From Pseudorhodobacter wandonensis (GTDB lineage Bacteria; Pseudomonadota; Alphaproteobacteria; Rhodobacterales; Rhodobacteraceae): a DNA stretch of 64,000 nucleotides. Positions 29,316-38,472 of the stretch are shown piece by piece. Location: assembly GCF_001202035.1 (NCBI RefSeq), contig NZ_LGHT01000027.1, forward strand, positions 21,409 through 85,408, written 5' to 3'. How positions within the stretch are numbered: the stretch's first letter is position 1; each line of letters opens with the position of its first letter. Below the pieces are notes generated by a model. It saw only the letters and a program-made list of their open reading frames with translations. It did no database searches and was not told where the DNA came from. The translations under genes were made by a program, and so were the position numbers.

Positions 29316-30002
29316 ATGGCACAGTTACGCAAAATCCTGTTGGTCGATGATGATGAAGACTTGCGCGAAGCGCTCAGCGAACAACTGGTTATGACCGAGG
29401 ATTTCGACGTGTTCGAGGCCGGGACGGGCGTCGAAGGCATGGAAAAGGCCAAAGCGGCCTTGTACGACCTAGTGATTCTGGATGTCGGTTTGCCCGACAC
29501 CGATGGCCGAGAGCTTTGCCGTCGTATGCGCAAAGCGGGTGTGAAAAGCCCGATTCTGATGCTGACCGGCCACGATACAGATGCCGATACGATTCTGGGC
29601 CTTGATGCCGGCGCAAATGATTACATCACCAAGCCGTTCAAATTTCCGGTGCTTCTGGCGCGTATCCGCTCGCAGTTGCGCCAGCATGAACAGTCCGAAG
29701 ATGCGACTTTCCAGCTTGGGCAATACACGTTCAAGCCGGCGCAAAAAATGCTGGTGGACGAAAAGGATAAAAAGATCCGGCTGACCGAGAAAGAGACAAA
29801 TATTCTTAAATATCTGTACCGTGCGTCATCCGAGGTGGTTGCCCGCGACGTGTTGCTGCATGAGGTGTGGGGCTATAATGCAGGGGTCACGACCCATACG
29901 TTGGAAACCCATATCTACCGTTTGCGCCAGAAGATTGAGGCCGATCCATCGAACGCGGCCCTGTTGGTAACGGAATCCGGTGGGTACAGACTTGTTGCCT
30001 GA
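29316..30002 (+). CDS. OmpR-family response regulator
   Basis: 228 aa from ATG 29316, six bases after AAGGAG; an in-frame TTG at 29310 would sit on the ribosome site. Receiver domain ILLVDDDEDLRE with acceptor Asp in VILDVGLPD and Lys in YITKPF; winged helix with RLTEKETNILKYLYRA and HTLETHIYRLRQKIE. No kinase gene is adjacent, so it is an orphan here. Target genes are unknown. The adjoining ribA gene is divergent, with 155 bases between. Confidence 0.93.
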   Translation: MAQLRKILLVDDDEDLREALSEQLVMTEDFDVFEAGTGVEGMEKAKAALYDLVILDVGLPDTDGRELCRRMRKAGVKSPILMLTGHDTDADTILGLDAGANDYITKPFKFPVLLARIRSQLRQHEQSEDATFQLGQYTFKPAQKMLVDEKDKKIRLTEKETNILKYLYRASSEVVARDVLLHEVWGYNAGVTTHTLETHIYRLRQKIEADPSNAALLVTESGGYRLVA

Positions 30003-30065
30003 TCGCCATACTGGCATCAAAATCGGTATCTGAGGTCAACAATTTGCCGTTTTTTGATGTATAGT

Positions 30066-30152
30066 GAATGCATGAGTTCCCCTTGTCGCGTCGGGGTTAT
30101 GGCGCGCACCTCCCTGTTGGACCTGGCCGGGCCTTTGTGCCCGGTCTTTTTT
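30066..30152 (+). ncRNA. Possible small RNA ending in a strong terminator
   Basis: In the 291-base gap between the response regulator and exonuclease III genes, a TATAGT element at 30059-30064 is followed by CATGAGTTCCCC, a CACCTCCCTG stretch able to pair with ribosome-binding sites, and a terminator at 30125-30152. The distance of 120 bases from the regulator stop makes a separate transcript as likely as a long 3' end. No -35 element is convincing. Confidence 0.35.
30125..30152 (+). terminator. Rho-independent terminator
   Basis: GGCCGGGC and GCCCGGTC form an 8-bp stem (one G-T pair) around CTTTGT, followed by six T. It ends either the response regulator transcript or a small RNA. Confidence 0.88.
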
Positions 30153-30293
30153 ATCCGCCACTCAACGGGATTGACCTGCAGCATTCGCAAGGTGCGACCA
30201 GCGGCTTCAATCCCCGAACTGCATCGCCGCAAAGGGGTTGAGCCTGCCCCGCCCCCGCCCTAGGTTGGCGCGAAACCTGAACAGGAGCTACCC

Positions 30294-31082
30294 ATGTCAT
30301 TTACCCTCGCCACCTGGAATATCAACTCGATCCGTCTGCGCGAAGGGTTGGTGACGCGGTTGCTGGGCGATGAGGCGCCGGATGTGCTGTGCCTGCAGGA
30401 ATGCAAAAGCCCGGTTGATAAAATTCCGTTAGAGCAGTTTCAGGCGCTTGGCTACCATCACATGGTCGCGCGCGGGCAAAAGGGCTATAACGGCGTAGCG
30501 ATCCTGTCGAAATTGCCGCTGATGGATGTGGGCGACCGCGATTTTGCCAACCTCGGCCATGCGCGGCATGTGGCGGCGCGGCTGGAAAACGGCGTGACCA
30601 TTCATAACTGCTATGTGCCTGCGGGCGGCGATATCCCCGACCGCGCGGTCAACGAAAAATTCGGCCAAAAGCTGGATTACCTGACCGAGATGCGCGACTG
30701 GTTCCGCTGGGAAAAGCCCGCAAGCGCCATTTTGGTCGGCGACTTGAACATCGCCCCGCGCGAAGACGACGTGTGGAGCCATAAGGCCTTGCTAAAAATC
30801 GTCAGCCACACCCCGATTGAGGTGGAACACTTTAATCAGGTGATGGCGGAGGGCGACTGGCATGATGTCACCCGCGCCGATATCCCCGAGGGGCTGCTGT
30901 ACAGCTGGTGGTCTTACCGCGCCAAAGACTGGGATGCCGCCGACAAAGGCCGCCGGTTAGACCATATCTGGGCCACCGGTGACATAAAGGCATCCGCCCA
31001 TTCCAGCCGCATCTTGCGCGATGTGCGCGGGTGGGAGCAGCCCAGCGACCACGCGCCGGTTTTCGCGACGTTTGATCTGTAA
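30294..31082 (+). CDS. xth: Exodeoxyribonuclease III
   Basis: 262 aa. Endonuclease/exonuclease/phosphatase fold with LATWNINSIRLR (catalytic Asn), LCLQECK (metal Glu), YNGVAILSK, LVGDLNIAP (Asp/Asn pair), RRLDHIW and SDHAPVF (final Asp-His). The enzyme cleaves abasic sites and trims 3' ends in base excision repair. Preceded by AACAGGAGC. It ends one base before the convergent CreA gene. Confidence 0.95.
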   Translation: MSFTLATWNINSIRLREGLVTRLLGDEAPDVLCLQECKSPVDKIPLEQFQALGYHHMVARGQKGYNGVAILSKLPLMDVGDRDFANLGHARHVAARLENGVTIHNCYVPAGGDIPDRAVNEKFGQKLDYLTEMRDWFRWEKPASAILVGDLNIAPREDDVWSHKALLKIVSHTPIEVEHFNQVMAEGDWHDVTRADIPEGLLYSWWSYRAKDWDAADKGRRLDHIWATGDIKASAHSSRILRDVRGWEQPSDHAPVFATFDL

Positions 31083-31535
31083 TCACTTGGCCTGATACAG
31101 CGGGATCGTAGACATCGAGGTTTTGGCCGACCCTTGGCTAACCTCGCTGCCATGCGCGAGGTAGATCAAGGTCTGGTTCGCCTCATCAAACACCCGCGTC
31201 ACGCGGATCGATTTGAAAATGATCGAGCGGCTTTCCTTGAAAACCTGCTCGCCGCCTTTACCCCGCGCAATATCACCCAGCGTGATCGGGCCGGTTTGCG
31301 TGCAGGAAATCGAGGTATTCGACGGGTCTTCGAACCAGTTGCCCTGTTGCAGCCGGTCGATAATCCCGCGGTCGAAATAGGCCAGATGGCAGGTGACGCC
31401 CTGCACCTTCGGGTCGTTAATGCTTTCGATAATAATGTCATTGCCAAACCAATCGACGCCCACCTCACCCACCTTTTCGGCATGGGCGGTGGTGGCCAGC
31501 ATCAAAGCAAATGGTAGGCAGATGGTACGGAGCAT
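31083..31535 (-). CDS. creA: CreA family protein, exported
   Basis: 150 aa from ATG 31535 preceded by AAAGGA; a TTG two codons upstream is rejected. Signal peptide residues 1-19 (MLRTICLPFALMLATTAHA), then the CreA core beginning EKVGEVGVDWFGNDIIIE and containing VTCHLAYFDRGII and CTQTGPI. CreA is a widespread periplasmic protein of unknown function, named from the E. coli cre locus. Two cysteines may form a disulfide. Confidence 0.92.
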   Translation of the reverse strand: MLRTICLPFALMLATTAHAEKVGEVGVDWFGNDIIIESINDPKVQGVTCHLAYFDRGIIDRLQQGNWFEDPSNTSISCTQTGPITLGDIARGKGGEQVFKESRSIIFKSIRVTRVFDEANQTLIYLAHGSEVSQGSAKTSMSTIPLYQAK

Positions 31536-31675
31536 GGGCAAATTCCTTTGGGTTCAGGTATAACGCTAGGGCGTCCGTCTAGGTTCCCATCTTTACGAAA
31601 AACGCGGCCTGCGGCAATTGACATTGCAACGGCTCTCAACAACCCTCGCGCCAAGCCAACTTGCAAGGACCAACT

Positions 31676-34600
31676 ATGCGCGTGTTTTCGATCAAAGATC
31701 GGCCTGTCCACCTCGGGCCGTTTCCGCTTGAAAGGCTTGCACGCCAAACCTCGGTTGATCTGACAGGGCTGCCCACGCCGCAGCCTTTGATCTTTCAGCA
31801 CCCCGACCCCGAAAACCTGACCAATGCCATGGCGCGGTTTATGGGTATGTTTGATACCGTGCGCGATGGTGCCTTGTCGCATGGCCCTGCCGAAATCCCC
31901 GCCAGCGCCGAGGCACGGACCGAACACCTCAAGGCCGCCAGCTACTATTTCGATGCCTCGATGGTGGGCATCGCCGCCTTGCGCCCCGATCACCACCTTG
32001 CCGCGCCACACCGCAACCCCGATATTGATGCGCTGCGGCTGGAACTGGAACAGGGTCAACCCGCCACCCATGCCGCAGGGATTGACCAGATTTATGCCGA
32101 TGTGCTGGATGCCGCGCGCCTGACCCACGGCCCTGTGCCGCACCACAGCCATGCGCTTGTCTTTCTGGTCGAATACACCCGCGACCCCGCCACAGATGAA
32201 CCCGGCACAGATTGGCTGCACGGGTCGCAGGCGCATCGCGCGGCCCTTTTGGCCAATAATACCGCCGTGGTGATTTCCAGCTATCTGCGCCTGTTGGGGC
32301 ATGAGGCGCGGGCCCATTCGGCCAGTACATCCGATGTGGATTTGCTGCGCTTGGCGGCCAGCGCAGGGCTGGTCGATGCCACAGGCACCGCGCCTTATGT
32401 GGACAAACGCTTTGCGTTGGCGGCGGTGACAACGACGATGGCGCTGGTGCCGGACGAACCGCTTGGCCCCGATGCGGGGCGCAACGGCTGGCACAGCCAC
32501 GGCCCTGATTGGCAGATGGGCCGCCACACGCCCCGTTCTGCCGCCACCGCCCAACCCTTTGCCAAGCGGCCGTTCCACCTTGGCCCATACCCGTTTGAAA
32601 CCCTGAAACGCGTTGAAAAACCAACCACCTTTATGGATGAACCCCGCATCCCGCGTTTCCCAAAACGGGCTGAATTTTTTGCCCGCGCGCTGTTTGGCGA
32701 TATGGGGAAATCGGTGCAAGAGGTGGCCAAGGGCGGCTATTACGTTGTCAAAAGCCCCATCGGCGCCTGCGCCCGCCGTGCGCTGGGGGCGCTGTTGTTG
32801 TTGCAATTCGGCGATGCCCGTGTGGCCCCGTCGCCGCGCAGCACCAACCCCCGGCGCAATGCCCAAAACCTGAAAGCCGCCAGCTATTACCTGTCGGCCG
32901 ATGCTGTGGGCCTGTGCCGTGTGCCGCAATGGGCTTGGTATTCACACGGGTCCAACGGCGATGTGATCGACGCCCGCCACCCCCATGCAGTGAATCTGCT
33001 GCTTGACCAAGGCTATGACACGATGGAGGGCGCGTCTGGCGATGACTGGATTTCGGTCGCCCAGTCCATGCGCGCCTATCTGCGGTTTTCGCTGCTCGGC
33101 GGTGTGGTCGGTGAACAAATCCGCCGCATGGGCTATGACGCCCGCGTGCATTCGGTGATTGATGGCGAGGTGCTGCAGCCGCCTTTGTTGCTGCTGTCGG
33201 GGCTTGGCGAGGTGTCGCGCATTGGCGAGGTGATCCTGAACCCCTACCTTGGTCCGCGCCTGAAATCGGGCACGGTAACGACGACAATGCCGATGGATCA
33301 CGACTTGCCCATCGACTTTGGCCTGCAAACATTCTGCAATTCCTGCAACAAATGCGCACGTGAATGCCCGTCAGGCGCGATCACCGCTGGCCCCAAGTTG
33401 ATGTATAACGGCTATGAAATCTGGAAATCCGACGCCGAAAAATGCACGCGCTACCGGTTGACCAATAGCGCGGGCGGCATGTGCGGCCGCTGTATGAAAA
33501 CCTGCCCGTGGAACCTTGAAGGCCTGTTTTCTGAAAGCGCCTTTCGCTGGGTCGCGATGAAGGCGCCGCAAACGGCCAAGGCGCTGGCGGCGCTGGATGA
33601 TAAACTGGGCCGTGGCCGCATCAACCCCGTGAAAAAATGGTGGTGGGATATTGAGCTGGACCCGAAATCCGCCCGCTATATCCGCGCCGCTGCCACCAAC
33701 ACGCGCGAACTGAGCCCCGAGATTGACCTGCAATACAAAGACCAAACCCTTGCGGTTTACCCCGCCGATGTGATGCCGCAGCCCTATCCGGTTATCCAAC
33801 CCTTGAACCGCGAAGAGGGCATCAAACGCTACCGCGAGCTGCTGCTGCCGGAGGAGTATAAGGCGCGGCTGGCGTGCGGCGAAACCGACGGTCTTGCGCC
33901 AGCACCCCAAGCGCTGACCGAGCCGCCGGTATTCCCCGTCATCATCACCAAACGCGATGACCTCGGCCCCGATGTCGCACGGTTTGAGCTGCGCCGCGCC
34001 GATGGCTCTGACCTGCCCGCATTTGCCGCAGGCGCGCATATTGATGTGGTGATTGCCCCTGAATATCAGCGGCAATATTCGCTGGCAGGCGACCCCACAG
34101 ACCGCAGCAAATATGTGCTGGGCCTGCTGCGTGACCCGAACGGGCGGGGCGGCTCGGCCCTCATGCACCGCATCTTCCGGCAGGGGCGGCGGCTGTTCAT
34201 CAGCCCGCCGCGCAACCATTTCCCGCTGGATGAAACAGCACCCTTCAGCCTGCTGATGGCTGGCGGCATCGGTGTGACACCGATGATCACCATGGCCCAC
34301 CGCCTGCATACCCTGAACCGCGACTTCGCGCTCCACTATTCCGCTGCCGATCAACAGGCCGCCGGATTTGCGGATGAACTCTCGGCGCAACCTTGGGGCA
34401 ATCGCACGCATTTACACCTGTCCAAAGGCGGCCAACGCGCCGATTTGGCGGCGATTATCCCCGCCTATCGCGACGGGTTCCGGCTGTATACCTGCGGGTC
34501 AAACCGCTATATGGACGCGGTTTTCGCCGCCGCCACCGCCAAAGGCTGGCCAGAAAGCGCCTTGCTGCGCGAATATTTCACCGTGCCCGAACCGCCTGAT

Positions 34601-34879
34601 TGGGTGAACCATGATTTCACGCTGGAACTGACCAAATCAGGCAAATCCCTGCACATCCCCGCCGATAAATCCGCAACCGATGTGCTGGCCGAGGCGGGCA
34701 TCCCCGTCACGACAAAATGTTCCGACGGTATCTGCGGCGTCTGTGCCGTTGCCCACCCCGCTGGTGAGGAAATCGAGCATCGCGATTACGTGCTGTCTGC
34801 CGCCGAGCGTGAAACGCGGGTAATTCTGTGCTGTTCACGCGCCAAAACGGCGGGGGGCGTGCTGCGGGTTGATCTTTAG
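31676..34879 (+). CDS. Self-contained reductive-dehalogenase-like protein fused to an NAD(P)H reductase
   Basis: 1067 aa from ATG 31676 behind AAGGAC. Residues 11-265 and 300-545 are two related RdhA-like modules (HLGPFPLERL/HLGPYPFETL; LKAASYYFD/LKAASYYLS; VTTTM in both). Two 4Fe-4S clusters follow: C554, C557, C560, C564 and C590, C603, C606, C610. Residues 700-960 are an FNR/phthalate-reductase-like flavin and NAD(P)H domain (RQYSLAGDP, GGIGVTPMI), and the end is a plant-type 2Fe-2S domain (CSDGICGVC). No Tat signal, so cytoplasmic. Known relatives (BhbA, NpRdhA) use cobalamin to remove halogens from phenols; the substrate here is unknown. Confidence 0.9.
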   Translation: MRVFSIKDRPVHLGPFPLERLARQTSVDLTGLPTPQPLIFQHPDPENLTNAMARFMGMFDTVRDGALSHGPAEIPASAEARTEHLKAASYYFDASMVGIAALRPDHHLAAPHRNPDIDALRLELEQGQPATHAAGIDQIYADVLDAARLTHGPVPHHSHALVFLVEYTRDPATDEPGTDWLHGSQAHRAALLANNTAVVISSYLRLLGHEARAHSASTSDVDLLRLAASAGLVDATGTAPYVDKRFALAAVTTTMALVPDEPLGPDAGRNGWHSHGPDWQMGRHTPRSAATAQPFAKRPFHLGPYPFETLKRVEKPTTFMDEPRIPRFPKRAEFFARALFGDMGKSVQEVAKGGYYVVKSPIGACARRALGALLLLQFGDARVAPSPRSTNPRRNAQNLKAASYYLSADAVGLCRVPQWAWYSHGSNGDVIDARHPHAVNLLLDQGYDTMEGASGDDWISVAQSMRAYLRFSLLGGVVGEQIRRMGYDARVHSVIDGEVLQPPLLLLSGLGEVSRIGEVILNPYLGPRLKSGTVTTTMPMDHDLPIDFGLQTFCNSCNKCARECPSGAITAGPKLMYNGYEIWKSDAEKCTRYRLTNSAGGMCGRCMKTCPWNLEGLFSESAFRWVAMKAPQTAKALAALDDKLGRGRINPVKKWWWDIELDPKSARYIRAAATNTRELSPEIDLQYKDQTLAVYPADVMPQPYPVIQPLNREEGIKRYRELLLPEEYKARLACGETDGLAPAPQALTEPPVFPVIITKRDDLGPDVARFELRRADGSDLPAFAAGAHIDVVIAPEYQRQYSLAGDPTDRSKYVLGLLRDPNGRGGSALMHRIFRQGRRLFISPPRNHFPLDETAPFSLLMAGGIGVTPMITMAHRLHTLNRDFALHYSAADQQAAGFADELSAQPWGNRTHLHLSKGGQRADLAAIIPAYRDGFRLYTCGSNRYMDAVFAAATAKGWPESALLREYFTVPEPPDWVNHDFTLELTKSGKSLHIPADKSATDVLAEAGIPVTTKCSDGICGVCAVAHPAGEEIEHRDYVLSAAERETRVILCCSRAKTAGGVLRVDL

Positions 34880-34895
34880 CCCGCAGCACAGCGAT

Positions 34896-36032
34896 TTACT
34901 GGCCGGGTGGGGCTGGCAAGATGGCTTTCAGCTCGGCTTCAGTCTTGCCCAGTTTTGCCGCAGCGGCGGCCAGATCGGGGGGGCCGCCTTGTGGGGTGCC
35001 CAAGGCTTGCGATAGCTCTTCGATCGTGATGCCCAGCTTTTTTGCGGCCTCGTCAAAACCGGGTGGCAAACCGCCCGCTTGGCCTGCGCGCTTGGCCCCG
35101 ATGCCCGCCGCGGCTGTGGTGGTAAAGTTACCTTGCGCCTGCACGCCAACCAGACAGGGCGGCAGGTTCGGGAAATCCGTAGACGCATGGTAATGATAGG
35201 TCCGCCCCAAGGCCGTTTCGCCAACATGGCCGTAGCAGGCGTCCAGCTCGGTCGGGGCGGTGCCATCAGGCTCGGTGCTGCCAAACATCGGAAACCCGTC
35301 AAAGGCATAGCCAAACTGCCCGCCGCTGTTTTGGGCCAGTGCACAACCGGCATCTACATGCTCGGTCGCAAAAACCGTGTCGATATCGGTCGCGGTTGCG
35401 TGCCAATGGTACCAACCGCCGGGGTCTACATGCCCGCCGCAGGTATCAAGCGCGGGCATATGGCCGGTTTGCTGGATGCTCGGCGCGTCTGAAAAAATCG
35501 GCACCCCGTCCAGCGCCACGCCCACCTTGCCCACCACACCCAGCTTGGTCGGGGTTATCGCCATAACCGGTGTAACCGGCAGGCGCATCGTGATCTTTAC
35601 GCTTTCATCCACCGAGACATTGATACAGGCATGGTCAACCGCTGGCCTTTGGGTCGCATTATCGACCGTATGCACCGTGCCATCGTCGTCAAAGAACCGA
35701 TAGCCAAGCCCGTCAAGCATCCGCAGAAAATCACCATCAACGCGGTAGAGCTTGCCATTCTCGCCCGTCCAGTTCCAGATCCCGCCTTTGTCATTCACGG
35801 TCGCAGGGCAAAATGGCCCGATCTTCAGCCCTTTGGGCATGTAATCGACTGTAAATTCATAGCATTCCGTATTGGTGCCATCCTCTAGCGTGCAATTGAT
35901 CACAACCGGATGCCCGTTAAAGGCGCTTTGGTTGAATATCGTCAGGTCTGTGTGCGCGAGTGCCATGGCGGGTGCCAGAATAGGTGCACAGATTGCCCCG
36001 GTCAGCATCAGTCGGCAGGTGAAAAGTGGCAT
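34896..36032 (-). CDS. YHYH domain-containing exported protein
   Basis: 378 aa from ATG 36032 behind AAGGACC; the frame stays open 76 codons upstream but without family match. A signal peptide (MPLFTCRLMLTGAIC, cleavage after ALA near residue 25) is followed by a calcium- or metal-type rich domain with the name-giving GRTYHYHAS motif and GGWYHWHAT earlier. Paired cysteines suggest disulfides in the periplasm. The C-terminus has two copies of a KLG-x-T-x-x-E-L repeat (KKLGITIEELSQAL, AKLGKTEAELKAIL). Function unknown. It is convergent with the dehalogenase-like gene. Confidence 0.85.
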   Translation of the reverse strand: MPLFTCRLMLTGAICAPILAPAMALAHTDLTIFNQSAFNGHPVVINCTLEDGTNTECYEFTVDYMPKGLKIGPFCPATVNDKGGIWNWTGENGKLYRVDGDFLRMLDGLGYRFFDDDGTVHTVDNATQRPAVDHACINVSVDESVKITMRLPVTPVMAITPTKLGVVGKVGVALDGVPIFSDAPSIQQTGHMPALDTCGGHVDPGGWYHWHATATDIDTVFATEHVDAGCALAQNSGGQFGYAFDGFPMFGSTEPDGTAPTELDACYGHVGETALGRTYHYHASTDFPNLPPCLVGVQAQGNFTTTAAAGIGAKRAGQAGGLPPGFDEAAKKLGITIEELSQALGTPQGGPPDLAAAAAKLGKTEAELKAILPAPPGQ

Positions 36033-36051
36033 CAAAAAGGTCCTTCGGGCA

Positions 36052-36087
36052 GTGAAAAACAAAAACAGCGGCCAAACAGGGCCGCTG
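36052..36087 (-). terminator. Terminator of the polyamine operon
   Basis: On the minus strand, CAGCGGCC/GGCCGCTG (8 bp, stem at 36066-36073 and 36080-36087) with a six-base loop is followed by a TTTTTGTTTTT run. It lies 40 bases after the carboxynorspermidine dehydrogenase stop. Confidence 0.85.
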
Positions 36088-36126
36088 CTTTTATGGTTAT
36101 ACGTTTGCGGCTGTTCTATCCGTCGG

Positions 36127-37365
36127 TCAAAGGTCCAACGCGCGGTCGCCGGCCGCATCTTTGATCCGCGTCGGCAGGCCCAGACGGGCCAACAAAGCCA
36201 GAAACGGCTTTGGGTCCATATCTTCAACATTGGCCATATGGCCCACATCCCAAACACCATCTGCGATCAGCATCGCAGCGGCCACAGGCGGCACGCCGGC
36301 AGTATAGGAAATGCCTTGGCTTCCCACCTCGTTATAGGCGTCCTTGTGGTCGGCGACGTTGTATATAAACACCTCAACCGGTTGGCCGTCTTTGGTGCCT
36401 TTGACAAAATCACCAATGCAGGTTTTGCCGGTGTAATTCGGCGCAAGGCTGCTTGGGTCGGGCAGCACAGCTTTGACCAGTTTCAGCGGCACAACCTCTA
36501 GCCCCTCGGCAGTGGTGACAGGTTGTTCCGAAAGCAGGCCAAGGTTTTTCAGCACAGTGAAAACATTGATGTAATGGTCGCCAAACCCCATCCAGAACCG
36601 CACATCGGCATGGGGGTAGCGGTTGGCCAGCGAATGCACCTCATCATGGCCGGACATATAGGATTTCTGCTTGCCGACGACAGGCAGGTCATCCTCGCGC
36701 CCCACCTCGAACATCGCGTTTTCCTGCCACGCGCCGCTTTGCCAGCTATAAACCGTGCCGGTAAATTCGCGGAAGTTGATCTCGGGGTCAAAGTTGGTGC
36801 TGAAATACTTGCCATGATCGCCCGCGTTGATATCGACGATATCAATGCTGGTCACCTCATCCATGCACGCATCCACGGCATAACGCGCAAAGGCGTTTAC
36901 CACGCCCGGATCAAACCCGGCGCCCAAAATCGCGGTTACACCGGCGGCTTTGCAGGCGTCACGCTTTTTCCATTCATAATTGCCATACCAAGGCGGCGTT
37001 TCGCAAATCTTGCCCGGATCCTCATGGATGGCCGTGTCGATATAGGCGGCACCTGTGGCGATACAGGCATCCATCACCGTCATGTTGACGAAGGGCGACC
37101 CAACATTGATGACAATCTGCGTGCCGGTCTGTGCGATCAGCGTTCTTACCGCATCCACATCCATCGCGTCCAACGTATAGGTGTGAAACGCGCCCGGCAC
37201 CTTCATAGCGGCTTTGGCGCGAACGGATTCTACAATCTCGTCGCATTTGGCAACGGTTCGGCTGGCAATATGCAAATCACCTAAAACATCGTTATTCTGC
37301 GCGCATTTATGCGCCACAACCTGCGCCACACCGCCCGCGCCGATGATCAAAACATTGCGTTTCAT
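36127..37365 (-). CDS. Carboxynorspermidine/carboxyspermidine dehydrogenase
   Basis: 412 aa of the saccharopine-dehydrogenase fold. Rossmann motif IIGAGGVAQVVAHKC at residues 6-20, the segment GAGFDPGVVNAFARYA and a conserved GVPPVAAAMLIADG near the C-terminus. The enzyme condenses diaminopropane or putrescine with aspartate semialdehyde to carboxy(nor)spermidine using NADPH, in the cytoplasm. It follows nspC by 12 bases on the same strand, which settles the pathway assignment over plain saccharopine dehydrogenase. Confidence 0.92.
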   Translation of the reverse strand: MKRNVLIIGAGGVAQVVAHKCAQNNDVLGDLHIASRTVAKCDEIVESVRAKAAMKVPGAFHTYTLDAMDVDAVRTLIAQTGTQIVINVGSPFVNMTVMDACIATGAAYIDTAIHEDPGKICETPPWYGNYEWKKRDACKAAGVTAILGAGFDPGVVNAFARYAVDACMDEVTSIDIVDINAGDHGKYFSTNFDPEINFREFTGTVYSWQSGAWQENAMFEVGREDDLPVVGKQKSYMSGHDEVHSLANRYPHADVRFWMGFGDHYINVFTVLKNLGLLSEQPVTTAEGLEVVPLKLVKAVLPDPSSLAPNYTGKTCIGDFVKGTKDGQPVEVFIYNVADHKDAYNEVGSQGISYTAGVPPVAAAMLIADGVWDVGHMANVEDMDPKPFLALLARLGLPTRIKDAAGDRALDL

Positions 37366-37377
37366 AGCCCGCCTCCT

Positions 37378-38472
37378 TCAGCCCAAATTGCCTTCAAAAT
37401 CGCCATAGGTAAATGTGCGTGCGACGGTCAGCGTTCCGTCCAACTCGCGCAGCACAATCGACGGCATCTTCACGCCGTTAAACCAGTTCTTTTTAACCAT
37501 TGTGTAACCGGCCGCATCGGCAAGGCTAAGCCGGTCGCCAATTTGCAACGGCGCGGCGAAACTGAATTCGCCAAACACATCCCCCGCAAGGCAGGACTTG
37601 CCGCAAACCATGAACGGGTGGTCGCCCGACACATCCATCTTAGCGGTTTCGCGGTAGATCAGCAAATCGAGCATATGCGCCTCGACCGAAGCATCGACGA
37701 TGGCCAAATCCTTGCCGTTGTTCAGAATGTCCAACACCGTCACCTCCAGGCTTGCCGTGTTGGTGATCGCGGCCTCGCCCGGTTCAAGGTAAACCTGCAC
37801 ACCAAAGCGATCGGCAAAGGCCCGCAACCGTGCGGCCAACGCCTCAATCGGATAGCCCTCACCAGTAAAGTGAATACCGCCGCCAAGGCTGACCCAATCC
37901 AACTGTTCCAGAAAGGCGCCAAATTCGGATTCGATGCGCGAAAGCTGCTGGTCGAACAGATCGAAATCGCCGTTCTCGCAATTATAATGAATCATCACGC
38001 CTGAAATCTGGTCAACCACGGCATTCAGCTTGGCCAGATCCCATTCGCCCAATCGGCTGAACGGGCGGGCTGGATCAGCCAGATCGAAATGCGACGTCGA
38101 AAACTGCGGGTTCAACCGCAACCCCCGCGCAATGCCCGTGGTTTTATCGGCAAAGCGCGTAAGCTGGCTGATCGAATTGAAGATGATCTTGTCAGCATAG
38201 CCAACGGCCTCACCCACCTCATCATCGGCCCAGGCAACCGAATAGGCATGGGTTTCCTTGCCGAATTTCTGGCGCCCCAAGCGCAGCTCATAAAGGCTGC
38301 TGGATGTGGTGCCATCCATATGATCGCGCATGGCGTCAAACGCGGGCCAAGTGGCAAAACACTTTAAAGCCAGCAAGCATTTCGCACCCGAAAGATCGCG
38401 CAAACGGTCGATCTTGGCCATGTTTGCGGCAAGTTTGGTTTTGTCGATAAGGTAGTACGGCGTCGGTATCAT
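37378..38472 (-). CDS. nspC: Carboxynorspermidine decarboxylase
   Basis: 364 aa from ATG 38472 behind GGGGGA. Alanine-racemase-like fold III PLP enzyme; the PLP lysine is in CLLALKCFAT, with SLGGGIHFTGEGYP for the phosphate and VCGKSCLAGDVFGEF for the active-site cysteine loop. It decarboxylates carboxyspermidine or carboxynorspermidine to the free triamine. Together with the dehydrogenase it gives an S-adenosylmethionine-independent route to spermidine. Confidence 0.94.
   Translation of the reverse strand: MIPTPYYLIDKTKLAANMAKIDRLRDLSGAKCLLALKCFATWPAFDAMRDHMDGTTSSSLYELRLGRQKFGKETHAYSVAWADDEVGEAVGYADKIIFNSISQLTRFADKTTGIARGLRLNPQFSTSHFDLADPARPFSRLGEWDLAKLNAVVDQISGVMIHYNCENGDFDLFDQQLSRIESEFGAFLEQLDWVSLGGGIHFTGEGYPIEALAARLRAFADRFGVQVYLEPGEAAITNTASLEVTVLDILNNGKDLAIVDASVEAHMLDLLIYRETAKMDVSGDHPFMVCGKSCLAGDVFGEFSFAAPLQIGDRLSLADAAGYTMVKKNWFNGVKMPSIVLRELDGTLTVARTFTYGDFEGNLG

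Noticed and set aside
30054..30263. Open frame of 69 aa in the response regulator/exonuclease III gap
   Set aside because: It runs through a strong terminator hairpin and has no ribosome site; an RNA feature fits better.
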